From positions 40,421,001-40,485,000 of the forward strand of contig CM074858.1 of NCBI GenBank assembly GCA_037501455.1: a stretch of DNA of 64,000 bases, written 5' to 3'. Positions 23,532-35,109 of the stretch are shown piece by piece (within the stretch, counting starts at the first letter, position 1; every line of letters begins with the position of its first letter). Under the pieces are notes generated by a model that searched no databases, had not been told where the DNA came from, and saw only the letters and a list, made by a program, of their open reading frames with translations. Position numbers and translations under genes: made by a program. The stretch is from Lantana camara (Eukaryota > Streptophyta > Magnoliopsida > Lamiales > Verbenaceae).

Positions 23532-24990
23532 GAACACAGGCTTCAATTTGGAAACCAACATGAATTCAAGGATGGAGGTGTTTGCATTCATAGCACGTGC
23601 ATTCACGACATCTTTAAGTTCTGCAATTATTTAATTATTGTGCTGTAATTGCCATTATAACAATTTTATTTTTATATACTTGAGTGGTAATTATGTGATG
23701 CATCCCATTTACACGTTAATCCAACATGCATATTTAGTGTTTGCTTGGTTGGATGTTGTCTCTTTCAATCTCCAAGTTTTGTGTCCGAGGAAGTTAGAAA
23801 GGATCAAGATAAAGGTCTTGAATGAAGTTGGGGGCTAAAGGCGAGAAGAAAATAGAGAATGTGTCAATATGTAAGTTAGGGGACTTCGGGATTTCCTAAC
23901 AACAAGGATAACGCAAGGAGATGTCTCAGGGTTAGGGGAGGAGTTTGATGAGAATTACTAAGAGGTTCCGGATGCATTTCTCTTATTTTTTCGGGAAAAG
24001 AGTGGCGCTAAAGATGAGAATCGACGTCGTACTTTTGAGCACCTTAATGAAGAGAAACTATGATTACAAGACAATACCTCTCCCTTGGGATTTCTACGAG
24101 CAAGTATTCGGGTGAAGGAATCCAGGCTGTAAAACCGTTGGTGATAAATCAGAGCCCAAGGATTCAATTCTTGAAACCGAAAGCAAGACCAAGAGAACAC
24201 CTAAGATTGGAAGGTTAAGTTAGGAAAATTTCCAAGAGTAATGCAACAATTGGGAGATAATGACCGGGAGGAGACTAGCTACACAAAATGCTTTAGGAAC
24301 TTCTGGGCATGATGGGAGTAATATTTGAAGATCAAAAGCTAAATAGGGAATGGAATGCGGGATGGTTACCACGGTATCGGTACACATTGGTAAGTTAAGA
24401 ATAACAACGAGGATGAAAGAACTTCAACAACGTTTTGAGTATTGATCAATCACTACCAAATGAGATTCCTCACATCGGTGAAAGGTACCTTGAACACGCA
24501 TATCACGTGCATCATGCATCTTTAGTTTTATTTTGTGTTTTGAGTGTTCGAGAGTGCTGTTTTAGTGAGATAAAGGTCGGGCTTTGCAACGAGATTACGA
24601 ACCTCTTGAAGATTTGGCGGTGTAAGAAGGGGGTTCGGATGTTAAACACTTCGGACCTTAGATCGTGGTCAAGGAGGAGATTCGGTTGGAGCTTGGTGAT
24701 GAAAGTGGCATGAGTTTATAGCTTCGCCCTTCAAGAGAAAAACAAGCTCGAGAGTTGACTCAAATAAACTCAAACGGTGAAAGTTGAATCTACTTTAGAC
24801 CCTCTTTATCGTGGCAGTCGACCGAGCAATTCAAAGGATCGGATTGATTTGGAGATTCAAACCCCTTGTGCATGAAGACCTTTCTCGAGCTAACCCTCGT
24901 CGGGACGTCATGAACCTCGAACTTAGGTGAATACGGAAAGTTGTTCGAGCTTGAAACTCGAGCAGGCGAACCAGGGGACTAGGTTCTCTT
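23532..24990 (+). other. Noncoding 3' internal region of element D
   Basis: About 1.46 kb without a convincing ORF, alignable over most of its length with 35110-36805 of element E and with 37460-38199. I found no RT or integrase motif. Either a pol was lost long ago or this is family-specific 3' UTR. Confidence 0.7.
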
Positions 24991-25002
24991 AAGGGGGGAG
25001 TT
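24991..25002 (+). other. Polypurine tract (element D)
   Basis: AAGGGGGGAG followed by TT and the LTR start TGTAACACC. Confidence 0.88.
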
Positions 25003-28000
25003 TGTAACACCCCGTCTTCTGGGCAATCCAGGTACGATGTGTCGGGAGAGTTTAATTCAGTAATTATGTGATTAGCATGCCTTACATGTCAATTTGTAAT
25101 TTTATTTAATCATGTGCGCTTTAGAATTTATTAAATGTACTTGGACCCAATCGTCCAATATTTGCCGAATAGGGACCTAATCTTAATTAGGGTGTTTTAG
25201 CCCTCGTGGCTACCTTGGGCTCGGGAATTCGAATTCGAATTTCGACCTTGTTATTGAGTTCGTTTCGAGGATTCAGATTCGATGAAATTAACCTTTTAAT
25301 TTTCTCAAGCCGTTTGATAGCCCTATCGTTTTAAAAATCCGATCCAGGCGGACCGGATCCCTTTTGACCCGACCTCTTAACCGACCCATTTTAGTCCCCA
25401 AAAAGGGCTGAAAATATCAGCCCTTTCTCCCACCTTTTCACTTGACAAAGGAGAAGAGAGAAGAGAAGAGAAACCCTCCACTTTGGCCATTCAAGCTCTT
25501 GGCTCGAGCTTGTGAGATCCGACCACCCGATTGAAGATTAAAAGTAAGATTTGTAGTCCTCTCCTTATGTGTTTCGTTTTCTTCCGATTATATTGCATTT
25601 TCCTTGCTTGAATCCTTGAACTTGGAGGAGATGATGAATAGTATTAAATATGTGTAATTTGCTCCCATGTCTCTATACTTGAACTAAATGCTCTAAGATT
25701 GATATATGTTACTTCCTCAAGCTTCTTTGTTGTTCATTTGGTGGAATTTTTGATTGTTGGGTGATTATGTTGTGAAACTCCATTAATGAAGCTTGGAGAA
25801 GATGATAATGCAACTTGGTTTCTTGCTTGTTTCATGCCTTAAGATTTAGATATGTGATAGAGCTTGTTTATATGAACTTATACCTTGATTTTCATTGCAT
25901 TTGGATGAGTTTTGAGGTGGTTTTGGTCAATTTTTGTCCCTCTCGTGTTTAGCCCTTGTTTCTGCCATTTTTTGCTGCCCAGAAAATCTACCCGGGCGGG
26001 TAGATTTTTGCCCTAAAAAGTACCCGGGCGGGTACTTTAGTGCAGAGAGTTTTCTGCACTACTCTCCCCGGCCGGGTAAATTTCTGCCTTGTTTTTCCCC
26101 GGCCGGGTACCCCCTTATATGACCTCGGATTGAGCTAATTTTTGGATATATTTAACCTTATTGAGTTTAGAACAATCTCAAATTGGAATCACCCAAAGAT
26201 TCGTACTAGATTGTGAGTTATAATCGTTTTATTTTTGTGTCTCCACATCGCTAAGATTCTGCATTCGTTCAACTTCAAACCTACGGCATTTTCGCCTCGC
26301 TTTGAACCATGATTCGAGCCACCTACAATTTTAAAGATATATGTGTCTACTTTCATTTCCAACAAACAAAACTTAATGCCCATTTCTAAAACTCACGTTA
26401 TGGTCATTTTCCTACAGCTTGTGCATCTTGGAAAACTGTCAGCTTTAGTCCAATTTCACTCGGAACCCCTTTTTGTGTTCTTATTCCGTTTTTCTCGTAT
26501 CTTTCCACCTCCGAACTCATTCCTAACTTGTTTTAGCATGTGTAAGTGTATGTATTGCTCTTTTTATGCATTTTATGTTTCTTAAGTAATGTGAGTTGTT
26601 TGCACGAATCGCTTATGCGGCTTGTTATGTTTTAGATGCTTTATTACGCATTAATTGTGCACATGAACATGCTTTAATGCTTCTTATGAATTTTTTAAGC
26701 TATAATATGTATGCTTTTGCACGTCTTGTATGAATTTGGTACGTGTATGAGCTTTTGACTAAGTATTTGCATCTCTTACGTGACTAAGCATATGTCGTGC
26801 GTCTATTTGGTTCGTCCTGGAGTCTAAGTTTTGCGTATTGTCTTCAGTTTATCCAGGTGCACCCGGGGTGGTGTTTCGTGATCCGAGTTGACTCCGGGGT
26901 GAATCATTTGTCTCATTCTTAGCCGCGTCAGTGTAAGGTGAGGGTTAGGATCTTTTCTTTTAGATAAGCAACCTATAGCCTTAATGTGATGCTTTCTCAC
27001 CCCGCATGCGAATATATACTATATGTATATTAAATATGTGTCTTATAATATGTTATGAATTTTGTTAATTCGATTCGATATGAATCCTTCTGAAATTATA
27101 CGTATGGGCGTATATAAGTTTAAAATGGTTTTGCAACGAGGCTATGCTCCAAACCGTGTAGTGTCAAGCGAACTATGGATCTCCCTCAGCTTATTATGAA
27201 TTTGGAAGACACGGAGGGGTATGTGTATAGCATATGCCGAGTTGCACGGTAAGGTATGCTTCTTATGGTATGTTTCTTAAGTTATGAATCGTGCGTTTTA
27301 GGTTTTGCGAGTTAGGTATGCTTCCTATGAATCTATTTGAATCCTTTTGAATCTATTTGAATCCCCGGGTTTCGGAGGTGTGGGTAAGGGAGACCCGGTG
27401 CGGCTGTTGGGGTCGTCGGTTATCACCCCTGTGCACATGCTCCTTTGGAGTATCTACGCGCGACTCTAAGGGAGATGGAGGAGGCATGGTGCTTTGAGCC
27501 TTCGGCTGAGGCCGGAGAAGGTACGTTGTGGGCTCGCGACCCCACGTAAATTGAGTTGCACGATGTGGGCCCGTAACCCGCTTGCAGACTTCCGAAGAAA
27601 GGTTGGAATACGGGAATATGAATCTATGAATTTATGAATCCTATGAATTTTATGAGTTTATGCTTCCTTTTGAATCTTTTGAGTCTTGTGATTAAGGAGT
27701 AAGGTTGGAGACTCGTACTCACCGGGTATTTGAATTCTTTTATTTTGATGATTATGAAACGGAATAGGAGGTTTCGTTTTAATAAGAGATTTATACGATT
27801 AAGTTCTGAATTTATGAACCAATTTGATTATGTGGATCCCTATAAGTTTTAATATGAATCCATTTGTGTTTTTTAATATGTGAATCCTTACGAGTTTTCA
27901 AACTTAAGAATATACGAATATATGAATAAGTGTGAATTCTTTTGGAAAATGGCTTTGGTATGTAAAACCCTCTTCCCGGTTCATAGTCTGTTGTTTGATA

Positions 28001-28556
28001 CATGCTTTGCTCTATATGTATTTATGTGTTGGTGTGTGTTAGCCCCCTCACTCGGTCCAGTTGTAGACTGACCCTCTCCCTCCCTAATCTTTTAGTGTGT
28101 AGGTTTGCTTTGGAGTTTGGAGCTAGGCGGAGTTGAGTCAAGTCTTCTGAGTCAGTCGGTCTGAGTTAGATTAGTCTACCTTTGCTTTTGCTTTAATTGA
28201 ATTCGGATCAATGTGTAAGATATGTATACGTATGCTTGTGCTTTTGTTATTTGAATTGGCATTGTCAGGTTTTGGTTATGCGTTTAAAAGAGGCCCGAGG
28301 AGCCCAACTCTGCATGTGAACCGTGTGTTTAATTGCTGCAGGCTCGTGGCCTTGCATGTGTATGTTGATCCTGTGCTTCCGCTTTTGGTTTTCGATTTGT
28401 TGCGCACTCTATTCTAGGGTCTAGACCACCTAGTTTAGGTCTGTTTTTCGTTTGTCACCCGTTCGCTGTGGCGTGGTGCGTGTGCGGACTGTCCATTTCG
28501 TACACGTGTTAGGTCATAGTGCGGGGGTGTGGTACCCCACCGCTTGGGGTGCTACA
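25003..28556 (+). repeat. 3' LTR of element D
   Basis: 3554 bp, ending GGTGCTACA. A near-identical LTR of 3555 bp lies at 38212-41766 as part of the tandem duplication. The right arm of the long-range stem is mutated here (CCACCTAGTTT). Confidence 0.93.
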
Positions 28557-28637
28557 TGCGTGATACATGGGGTGCTTACTTATTCTAAGTAGGTACACTG
28601 AGGTGTCTCGTGTGAGAAGATTCCTAAATGGGAAAGG

Positions 28638-28665
28638 AAGTTTCTATTTTGGGAAATAGAAACTT
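28638..28665 (+). other. 12-bp hairpin in the Z LTR
   Basis: AAGTTTCTATTT, a TGGG loop, then AAATAGAAACTT: a perfect inverted repeat. It is also present in copy 2 (about 41848-41875) and, with two mismatches, in Z1 near 130-160. Confidence 0.75.
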
Positions 28666-29290
28666 CTAGACTAGGAAATATCTTATGAGTCATTTATGTG
28701 ATTAAGTAGTCCTTAGACTTCAGATTCGATCGATGCTTTGAGGGCTAACTCTGCAGTCTTAGGTATGAGATTTAAAGGATGTCGCCTTAGATAATTGACT
28801 CAAAGCTTATGCTGGGTCTGCGCAAGTAGCACATGGAAGCATATGAGAATCAATAAAGGACCTATACTTGTGAAAGCAAGTTGATCTCTTATTGTGTAAG
28901 TCATTCATATGCCATAATGGAGTCCTTGGCCAAGGCAGTGGATCGAGATCAAGAAATTGGTTTCTTGGATTGAGATCAAATGGATATGAAATGCACTTAA
29001 CTTTAAGATCGAGATTATTAGGGTTCTGATTATTCCCTTGCCCAAGATATCGATTGTGAGATGGGATGTAGGAGGATTTTATCTTACATATGTCAATGAC
29101 TTAAAGGTTCTTTCGAATTGAGATATTCTTATTCAGCTAGGGGTCACACACCTGTTGCTAGATTATGGTAGTATAATCTGTGAACTAATTAATTAATTAG
29201 GGTCACTGCTAATTGAATTAAGAACCTAGAGGGTCACACACAAATGCCCGGTCACGAGGGTTAATGCTTATCGATTAAACGAGTTGATTG

Positions 29291-29366
29291 AACCAATAAG
29301 TGATTGGTTGGGAACCACACGTGTGATTCACACGTGTGGGACACATGTCCTAGGCGTGACACGTGT
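29291..29366 (+). promoter_or_regulatory. CCAAT and G-box cluster in the Z LTR
   Basis: AACCAAT and ATTGGTT face each other (29291-29309). Three ACACGTGT palindromes with the CACGTG G-box core follow at 29317, 29330 and 29359. The cluster lies ~330-400 bp upstream of the TATATATA box, a reasonable place for an enhancer. Conserved in copy 2. Confidence 0.5.
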
Positions 29367-29678
29367 CGCGTTGTGATAGGAGTTAAATAATTAATATTTA
29401 TTAATTATTTAATGGACTTTAATTTAATTATGAATTAATATTGAAGTTCTAATTTGGAGATTTTAAGTCTAGTAAATAATTAATTATGAATTAATAATTA
29501 TTAGCTTCAAGTTATTTATTATGAATAAATAATTAATTAAAATATCTAAAAGAGTTAGATATTGATTCTTATTAGATAAGTTGGTCAAAGGGGACTTTTT
29601 GTCAAAGTAGAGAGTCTTTCTCTCCAAGCAAGGAATCAAATAGCAAAAGGGATAAGAATCCTATTCCATTATAGATTA

Positions 29679-29722
29679 GGGGTTCGAACCCCTTAGCTAT
29701 ATATACAAGGGGTTCGGACCCC
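29679..29722 (+). promoter_or_regulatory. TATA box flanked by two GGGGTTCGAACCCC palindromes (Z LTR)
   Basis: TATATATA at 29698-29705 lies between GGGGTTCGAACCCC (29679-29692) and GGGGTTCGGACCCC (29709-29722). The palindromes resemble the tRNA T-arm/B-box word GGTTCGAAnCC. Read as a U3 core promoter; a role of the flanking words is open. Confidence 0.5.
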
Positions 29723-31428
29723 TTGATGATTGATACAAAAATCTCCTTCTCCAAATTATATCACACAAAAACCCAAGAGCCTAAACACTAAACATAGAAC
29801 TAGCATCCTCCCTGTTTAGATCGTGATCGAGGTTGGTGTGGACTACTTCTCTAGAGTGCTGCTTTCGTGAAGTCTTAAAAGATTTGAAGGAGCTTGGGGA
29901 CTTACCGCTTGAAGAGCGTTTTTGGGCAGCTAAAACGTGTTAAGAAAGCGTCGATTTAAGTGAGTTTCTTGAAACCCTACCAATCTGAAAATAGTAATTG
30001 CAAGATTCGATCTTCTTTTGGGAAAAATTTTTAAATTCCGCAGCGCCTTTCTTTCGCGTTTTTTTAAATAAGGGGTATCAAAGCCACCTTGCGAGGCCTA
30101 TTTCTGATTCGTCTTCGTATTACGAATTTGGTAGAAATTTCTTAGATTTAGATGCGATTAAGTATTCATGAGGTTTTTAGAAATTTAAGAAAAATTAAAT
30201 CTGTGTTTTTCCTCAAATTTCTGAAAAAATGTTTTCTGAAAACTTTTGATTTAAACCGTTTTGAATCGAACTTGATTAAAATGCTTTTTAATGTTGGATT
30301 GATTTGAGTTTTTGACAAACTGTAAAAAATTACAAAATCACGTTACGAGAACACGAGGGTTGGAAGTACTAAAGTGTCGAACGACCCAACCCCGCACGAT
30401 AAGACACCATCGCCGCCGCCCAGTGTGGCATCTGGGGCGCACACCTTGTAACACCCCGTCTTCTCGGTAATCCAGGTACAATGTCTCGAGAGAGTTTAAT
30501 TCAGTAATTATGTGATTAGCATGCTTTACGTGTCAATTTGTAATTTTATTTTAGTTATGTGCGCGTTAGAATTTAATTAAATGTACTTGGACTCAATCGT
30601 CCAATATTTACAAATTAGGGACCTAATTCTAATTACTATGTTTTTGCCTCGTGGCTAACTTGAGCTCGGGAATTCGAATGCGAATTCCAACCTTGTCATT
30701 GAGTTCGTTTCGATGATTCGGATTCGATGAAATTAACCTTATAATTTTCTAAAGCCGTTTGATACCCCTACTGTTTTAAAATCCGATCCAAGCGGACCGG
30801 ATCCTTTTTGACCCGACCCGTTATCCGACCCGTATTAGCCCTAAAGGCTGAAAATATCTCCCTTTCTCTCCCCATTTTGGATCTTTCAACACAAGGCAAG
30901 AGAGGAAGAGAAGAAAGCCCTTTGGCCATTCAAGCTTTGGCTCAAGCTTGTGCTCCATCCGACCATCCGATTGAAGAATCAAGGTAAGATTTGAATTTCT
31001 CTCTTCGAGTGTGTAGTTTCTTCCCGATTGAATTCCATCTTTCTTGCTTGGATCCAAGCTATTGAAGATGATGATGAATAGTAGGTTTGTATGAAAATTT
31101 GATCTCTTTGCTTCATACTTAAATTATATGATCTAAATTTGATGTATGTTCTTCTCTTGAGCTCCCTTGTTGCATAATTGTTGGAATTTGGCTTGTTGGG
31201 TGTATATTGCATACAACTCCATTAATGGAGCTTGAGGGAGTTGAAAATGGCAACTCATTCAATTCTTGATTTCATGCCTTGAATTTAAGATATGTGTTAG
31301 AGCATGTTTCCATGAACTTGTGCCTTGATTTTCAATGCATTTGGTTGAGTTTTGAGGTGGTTTTGATCATTTTTGGTTTCCTCCATGTTTAGCCCCTGTT
31401 TCTGCTTCTTTTTTTCGACCAGAAGGAC

Positions 31429-31582
31429 TACCTGGGCGGGTAGTTTTGTGTGCTAAAAGTACCCGGGCGGGTAGTTTTGTGGGTTAAAAGTACCCGGGCG
31501 GGTAGATTTAGTGCAGAAAGTTTCTGCAATGTTTTCCCCGGCCGGGTAGAATTCTGCCTTGTTTTTCCCCGGCTGGGTACCC
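31429..31582. promoter_or_regulatory. CCCGG palindrome cluster (E 5' LTR)
   Basis: Five motifs, CTGGGCGGGTAG, twice TACCCGGGCGGGTA, CCCCGGCCGGGTA and CCCCGGCTGGGTA, spaced ~30 bp apart. The solo LTR has the same cluster at about 44606-44760. Confidence 0.6.
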
Positions 31583-33431
31583 CTTGTATGACCTTGGATT
31601 GAGCTGATTTTTGGTTATGTTCAACCTTATTGAGTCTAGAACAATCTCCAATTGGAATCACCCGAAAATTCGTTCTAGATTGGGAGTTATAATCATTTGA
31701 ATTTGGTGTCGCCACTTCGCCGAGATTCTACATTCGTTCAATTTCAAACCTATGCATTTTCGCCTCACTTTGAAACATAAATAGAGACACCTACCATTTT
31801 AAAGATATATGTGTCTAGTTTCATTTCCAACAAACAAAACTCAATTTCCATTTCTCAAACTCAAGTTATGATCATTTTCCTACAGCTTGTGCATCTTGGA
31901 AAACTGCCAGCTTTAGTCTAATTTCACTCGGAACCCCTTTTTGTGTTCTTATCCCGTTTTTCTTGTATCTTCCCACCTCCGAACTTATTCCTCACTTGTT
32001 TTATCATGTCTATGTGTATGCACTTGTTCTTATATGCATTTCATATTGCTTATGTAATGTGAATTATTTGCACAAAGCACATATGCACCTTGTTATGTAT
32101 CCCCACCTTGTGTTATGCGTTGCTTGTACACATGAACTTATTCTTAACATGCTATATGATATTAAATGAGTATTTGGAGTGTGGTATGATTCCTCTTACA
32201 TGATATTGATTTGAATATGAGCCTAGCTTACGTGTTTGCATCTCTTAAGTGCTTATGCATACGCCGTGTGTCTATGTGGTTCATTCTTGAGTCTAAGTCT
32301 TGTATTTTGTCTCCAGTTTTTTCAGGTACACCCGGGGTGGTGTTTTGTTAGCTTGTTGATTCTGGGGTGAATCAAGTGCTTGTCTTCGGCTCTGTTTTGT
32401 ACGAGGTGAGGTTAGGTTATAGTTAAACCCTATAATATGTGCCCATTTTCTCTGTATGCGAGCTATGGCCTTTACTATATGTATATATATGTGCGAGATA
32501 TGAATTTTTGAAATTGAAATATGTTTCCAAGTATGATTAGCGATGCACAAGCCTATGTATGCTTGATTTAATTTGATTCGTTCTGTTTGCTATTGCTCAA
32601 CTACGCTTCAAACCGTGTACCTCTTATGAGCTGGAAGACACGAGCTAAGGATTATGTTGATGATTTGACACGGAGAGGTATGTAAAGCGTGGTTGTTGCA
32701 AGGTTTGGTAGGTAATGTAATGTTACGTATGTAATGATTAGTAGAGGGTTTTGATACGATATGCTCTGATGTGATATGTTTTGGTATGATGGGCCCCGGA
32801 GTTGTGGTTAAGGGAGACCCGGGACGACGACGGGGTCGCCGGTTATGACCTCTGTGCACATCTCCACAGTTTGATTCGGATTACCTCTGATCTCACCAGG
32901 AGGTTTGGTGAGTGATGGAGATCCTGAGGGTTTGGAGTAGCTTGCACTCCCCTCGACTGTCTGGATGGTTAGGGTCGCGGAACCCTTCCGTCACCGGAGA
33001 AAGGAGGTTTGTTTGATATGTTTATTTTACTATGTTATGTTTGGTATGTTATGATTAGTTAGAGGAGCCCAGGATGGGATTATGTACTCGTACCCGCCGA
33101 GTTATGCATGTGTGTTGGTAGGTATGCTTTGTTAAATTTAATGAAACGGGGATAGATTTAAAATTTAGTTAAAATATGGATCTTCTTGGAAGTATAAGTT
33201 AAGATATAAAATGTTTTAATAAGATTTGGTGTGATAAGTATGTTACGTTATGATTTGATACGTATGAATCTTGTTAAGCTAAGTTGTGTTCCTTTTTGAT
33301 AAGAATCCTTATATATATGTGTATCACGGACAAAGTTTGGTGTGCAAAAACTATCCCTGAGTTCACGAACCGTGTGTGATTAATGTGCTTTGCTCCTTAT
33401 ATATGTATAGCGTGTATGGGTAGCCCCTCAC

Positions 33432-33450
33432 TCAGTCGAGTTATGACTGA
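33432..33450 (+). other. Conserved LTR hairpin with branch-point-like arm (E)
   Basis: TCAGTC and GACTGA pair around a 7-nt loop. CTGAC lies 28 nt before the AG of TTGCAG. Also at 46366-46384 in the solo LTR. Confidence 0.62.
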
Positions 33451-33904
33451 CCCCTCCCTCCTTATGTTTTAGTTGCAGGTTTGCTTGGAGGTTCGAGCTA
33501 GGCAGAGTCTGTCGTGTCTTTTGTTTTGTTCGGTCAGTTGCATTTCATACATTTAGATTTTGTATAGAAATGATATTTGATATGTATATGTTGTGTAATA
33601 TTCGAATATGATAATTATGTAAAGGATATTATACTCGGGACAGGTTAGGATAGGTGCTCGGAGTTAGATGAACCCGTTATGTGTTTTGATTGAATTTTTT
33701 TTTTATATGCCACGTTTTAGCTTCCTCATTTATGCAGGTTTGAGTTTGTTCTTGGGGTCTAAGTTCCGCCTAGCCAGGGAGTGTGTTTGTTTGTCTTCCG
33801 TTCGCCTAGGCTTGGTGCATGTACGGGCTCTCCATCTCGTATGTGATTTAGGCTTAGGGGCGGGGGATGTGGTGACCCTGCGTTCGGGGTGCTACATCTT
33901 AAAG

Positions 33905-33917
33905 TGGTATCAGAGCT
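33905..33917 (+). other. Primer binding site (element E)
   Basis: TGGTATCAGAGCT, initiator tRNA-Met type, 8 bp after the LTR. Confidence 0.9.
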
Positions 33918-34165
33918 CTGGGTTGCAAAACCCGGGCTCAGAGTCGTGTTTTGTCGGTCTAAGTCGAACGACATAGGATAATGTGGTTATGTGTGCATTG
34001 CATAATGAGTTTTCGGAACTTTGAGTTTGATTTCTAACTACTTGATGCCTTTACATATTGTGTTGCATTGCATTTCTTGATTGCTCTTGCCTAGTGTAAT
34101 TATGTGCCGTCCTCACGTGCTAACCGGCATGCATATTTTTGTATTGTAGTTGTGAAATTTTCAAG

Positions 34166-35109
34166 ATGCCACCACGTCGACAAGGTTTCGGTCAATCATC
34201 ACATCAACCTTCATATTATCGAGAACAACTAATGACCGAATCACCACCTATCAATCGGATGGCGACATTAAATCGAGATTTCAGAGCATTCAATCCTCCC
34301 CAATTTAGAGAAGGCAATGATATCCGAGCTGAAGAGTGGCTATCCGAAATTGAGAGCATCTTCGAGGTACGGACGTGTAACTCCCACGATAAAACCTGTC
34401 TTACCATTCTACTCCTACAAGGACAAGCGAGACAATGGTGGAAAAGAGTTGCCCCACACATTGAAGCAACGAGCGAAGGATTGACATGGGATACCTTCGT
34501 TCGGGAGTTTAGAAGGAGGTATACACCGGCCATTTTACGAAATCGAAGGCTTGAAGAATTTCGTACCTTAAACAAGGGAGTAAAACGGTCATGGAGTACA
34601 TCGACGAATTCGAGAGGTTAGGCACTTACGTGCCACATATTATGAGCAACGATGAGATGAAGACTTGGCATTTCCTGGAAGGACTTCATGATGAGTTTAA
34701 AGAGGCCTTAATTGCTGAGGACACAAGCACATGGGATAATGCTATAACAAGAGCTTTAAAGGTCGAGAATCGGAGACTAACTAAAGGCAACGAAGAAGAG
34801 GATTCGGGACCGGGAGTTGACTTGGGATTTTGTTCAAACCTACAAGTGGAAGAAAGATTCCAGCGACGTGGTACTTGAGCTAAGAAGATTCGTGGGAAGA
34901 AACAGAAGATCGAAAATCACCCGAGATTGAAGAAAGAGCCCCGATTGTGTGCCTATTGCGGAGGGGACAACCATACATATGAGGCGTATCGGGATAGGTT
35001 GAAGAGATGTTATGCGTACGGGTCATCGGAACATATAGTTTCCGACTGTGAGCAATCGAGGGCTAACAAACGAAGAATGCATGAGCAAAGGCTTCAATTT
35101 AGAAATTAA
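34166..35109 (+). pseudogene. gag: Gag of element E, frameshifted and interrupted
   Basis: Starts ATG at 34166 (MPPRRQGFGQSSHQPS). The Retrotrans_gag domain is clear (FNPPQFREGNDIRAEEWLSE, LQGQARQWWKRVAPHIEA, WDTFVREFRRRYTPAILR). The first frame ends at 34621. The homologous protein continues in another frame at 34591-34878 (EYIDEFERLGTYVPHIM), stops at a TGA, and resumes at 34927-35109 with the knuckles. In these, CAYCGGDNHTYEAY and CYAYGSSEHIVSDC have each lost a zinc-binding Cys to Tyr. Not functional, but better kept than the D copy. Confidence 0.9.

Larger units (their letters stand above)
18816..28556 (+). mobile_element. Gag-only LTR retrotransposon (element D)
   Basis: A 9.74-kb element from TGTAACACC to GGTGCTACA with target duplication TGTGT (18811-18815) and TGCGT (28557-28561), one mismatch. 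The LTRs are 3521 and 3554 bp. The internal 2.67 kb carries a decayed gag and about 1.5 kb of noncoding sequence, with no pol. Inserted in the Z2 LTR 47 bp from element C. Its 3' part (from 24251) lies in a tandem duplication and recurs 13.2 kb downstream. Confidence 0.92.
28557..30446 (+). mobile_element. Copia-like element Z2, third piece (LTR end, PBS, leader)
   Basis: 1890 bp continuing the Z LTR from 18815. The first ~240 bp match the reverse complement of 1-240. It then holds a promoter-like region with two facing CCAAT boxes, three ACACGTGT palindromes (29317, 29330, 29359), an AT-rich stretch and a TATATATA box (29698-29705). The LTR ends near 30070. GGGTATCAAAGCC (30073-30085) is a PBS-like site, intact as GGGTATCAGAGCC in copy 2. 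About 360 bp of internal leader follow before element E. No gag or pol is present. Confidence 0.75.
30447..33896 (+). repeat. 5' LTR of element E
   Basis: 3450 bp. Donor-like CAAGGTAAG (GT at 30984), five CCCGG motifs (31429-31582), hairpin TCAGTC/GACTGA (33432-33450), acceptor TTGCAG (33478), GAGCTAGGCAG (33497) and CCGCCTAGCC (~33767), ending GGTGCTACA. Confidence 0.92.

Noticed and set aside
23532..24990. Hidden pol remnant in the 3' interior of D and E
   Set aside because: I looked for FIDD, DSG/DPG, HHCC and DDE-type blocks in the readable frames and found none; a profile search could still find a very old remnant.
29679..29722. GGGGTTCGAACCCC as the T-arm of a tRNA gene
   Set aside because: No acceptor stem, D-arm or anticodon arm at tRNA spacing upstream; the words flank a TATA box in an LTR.
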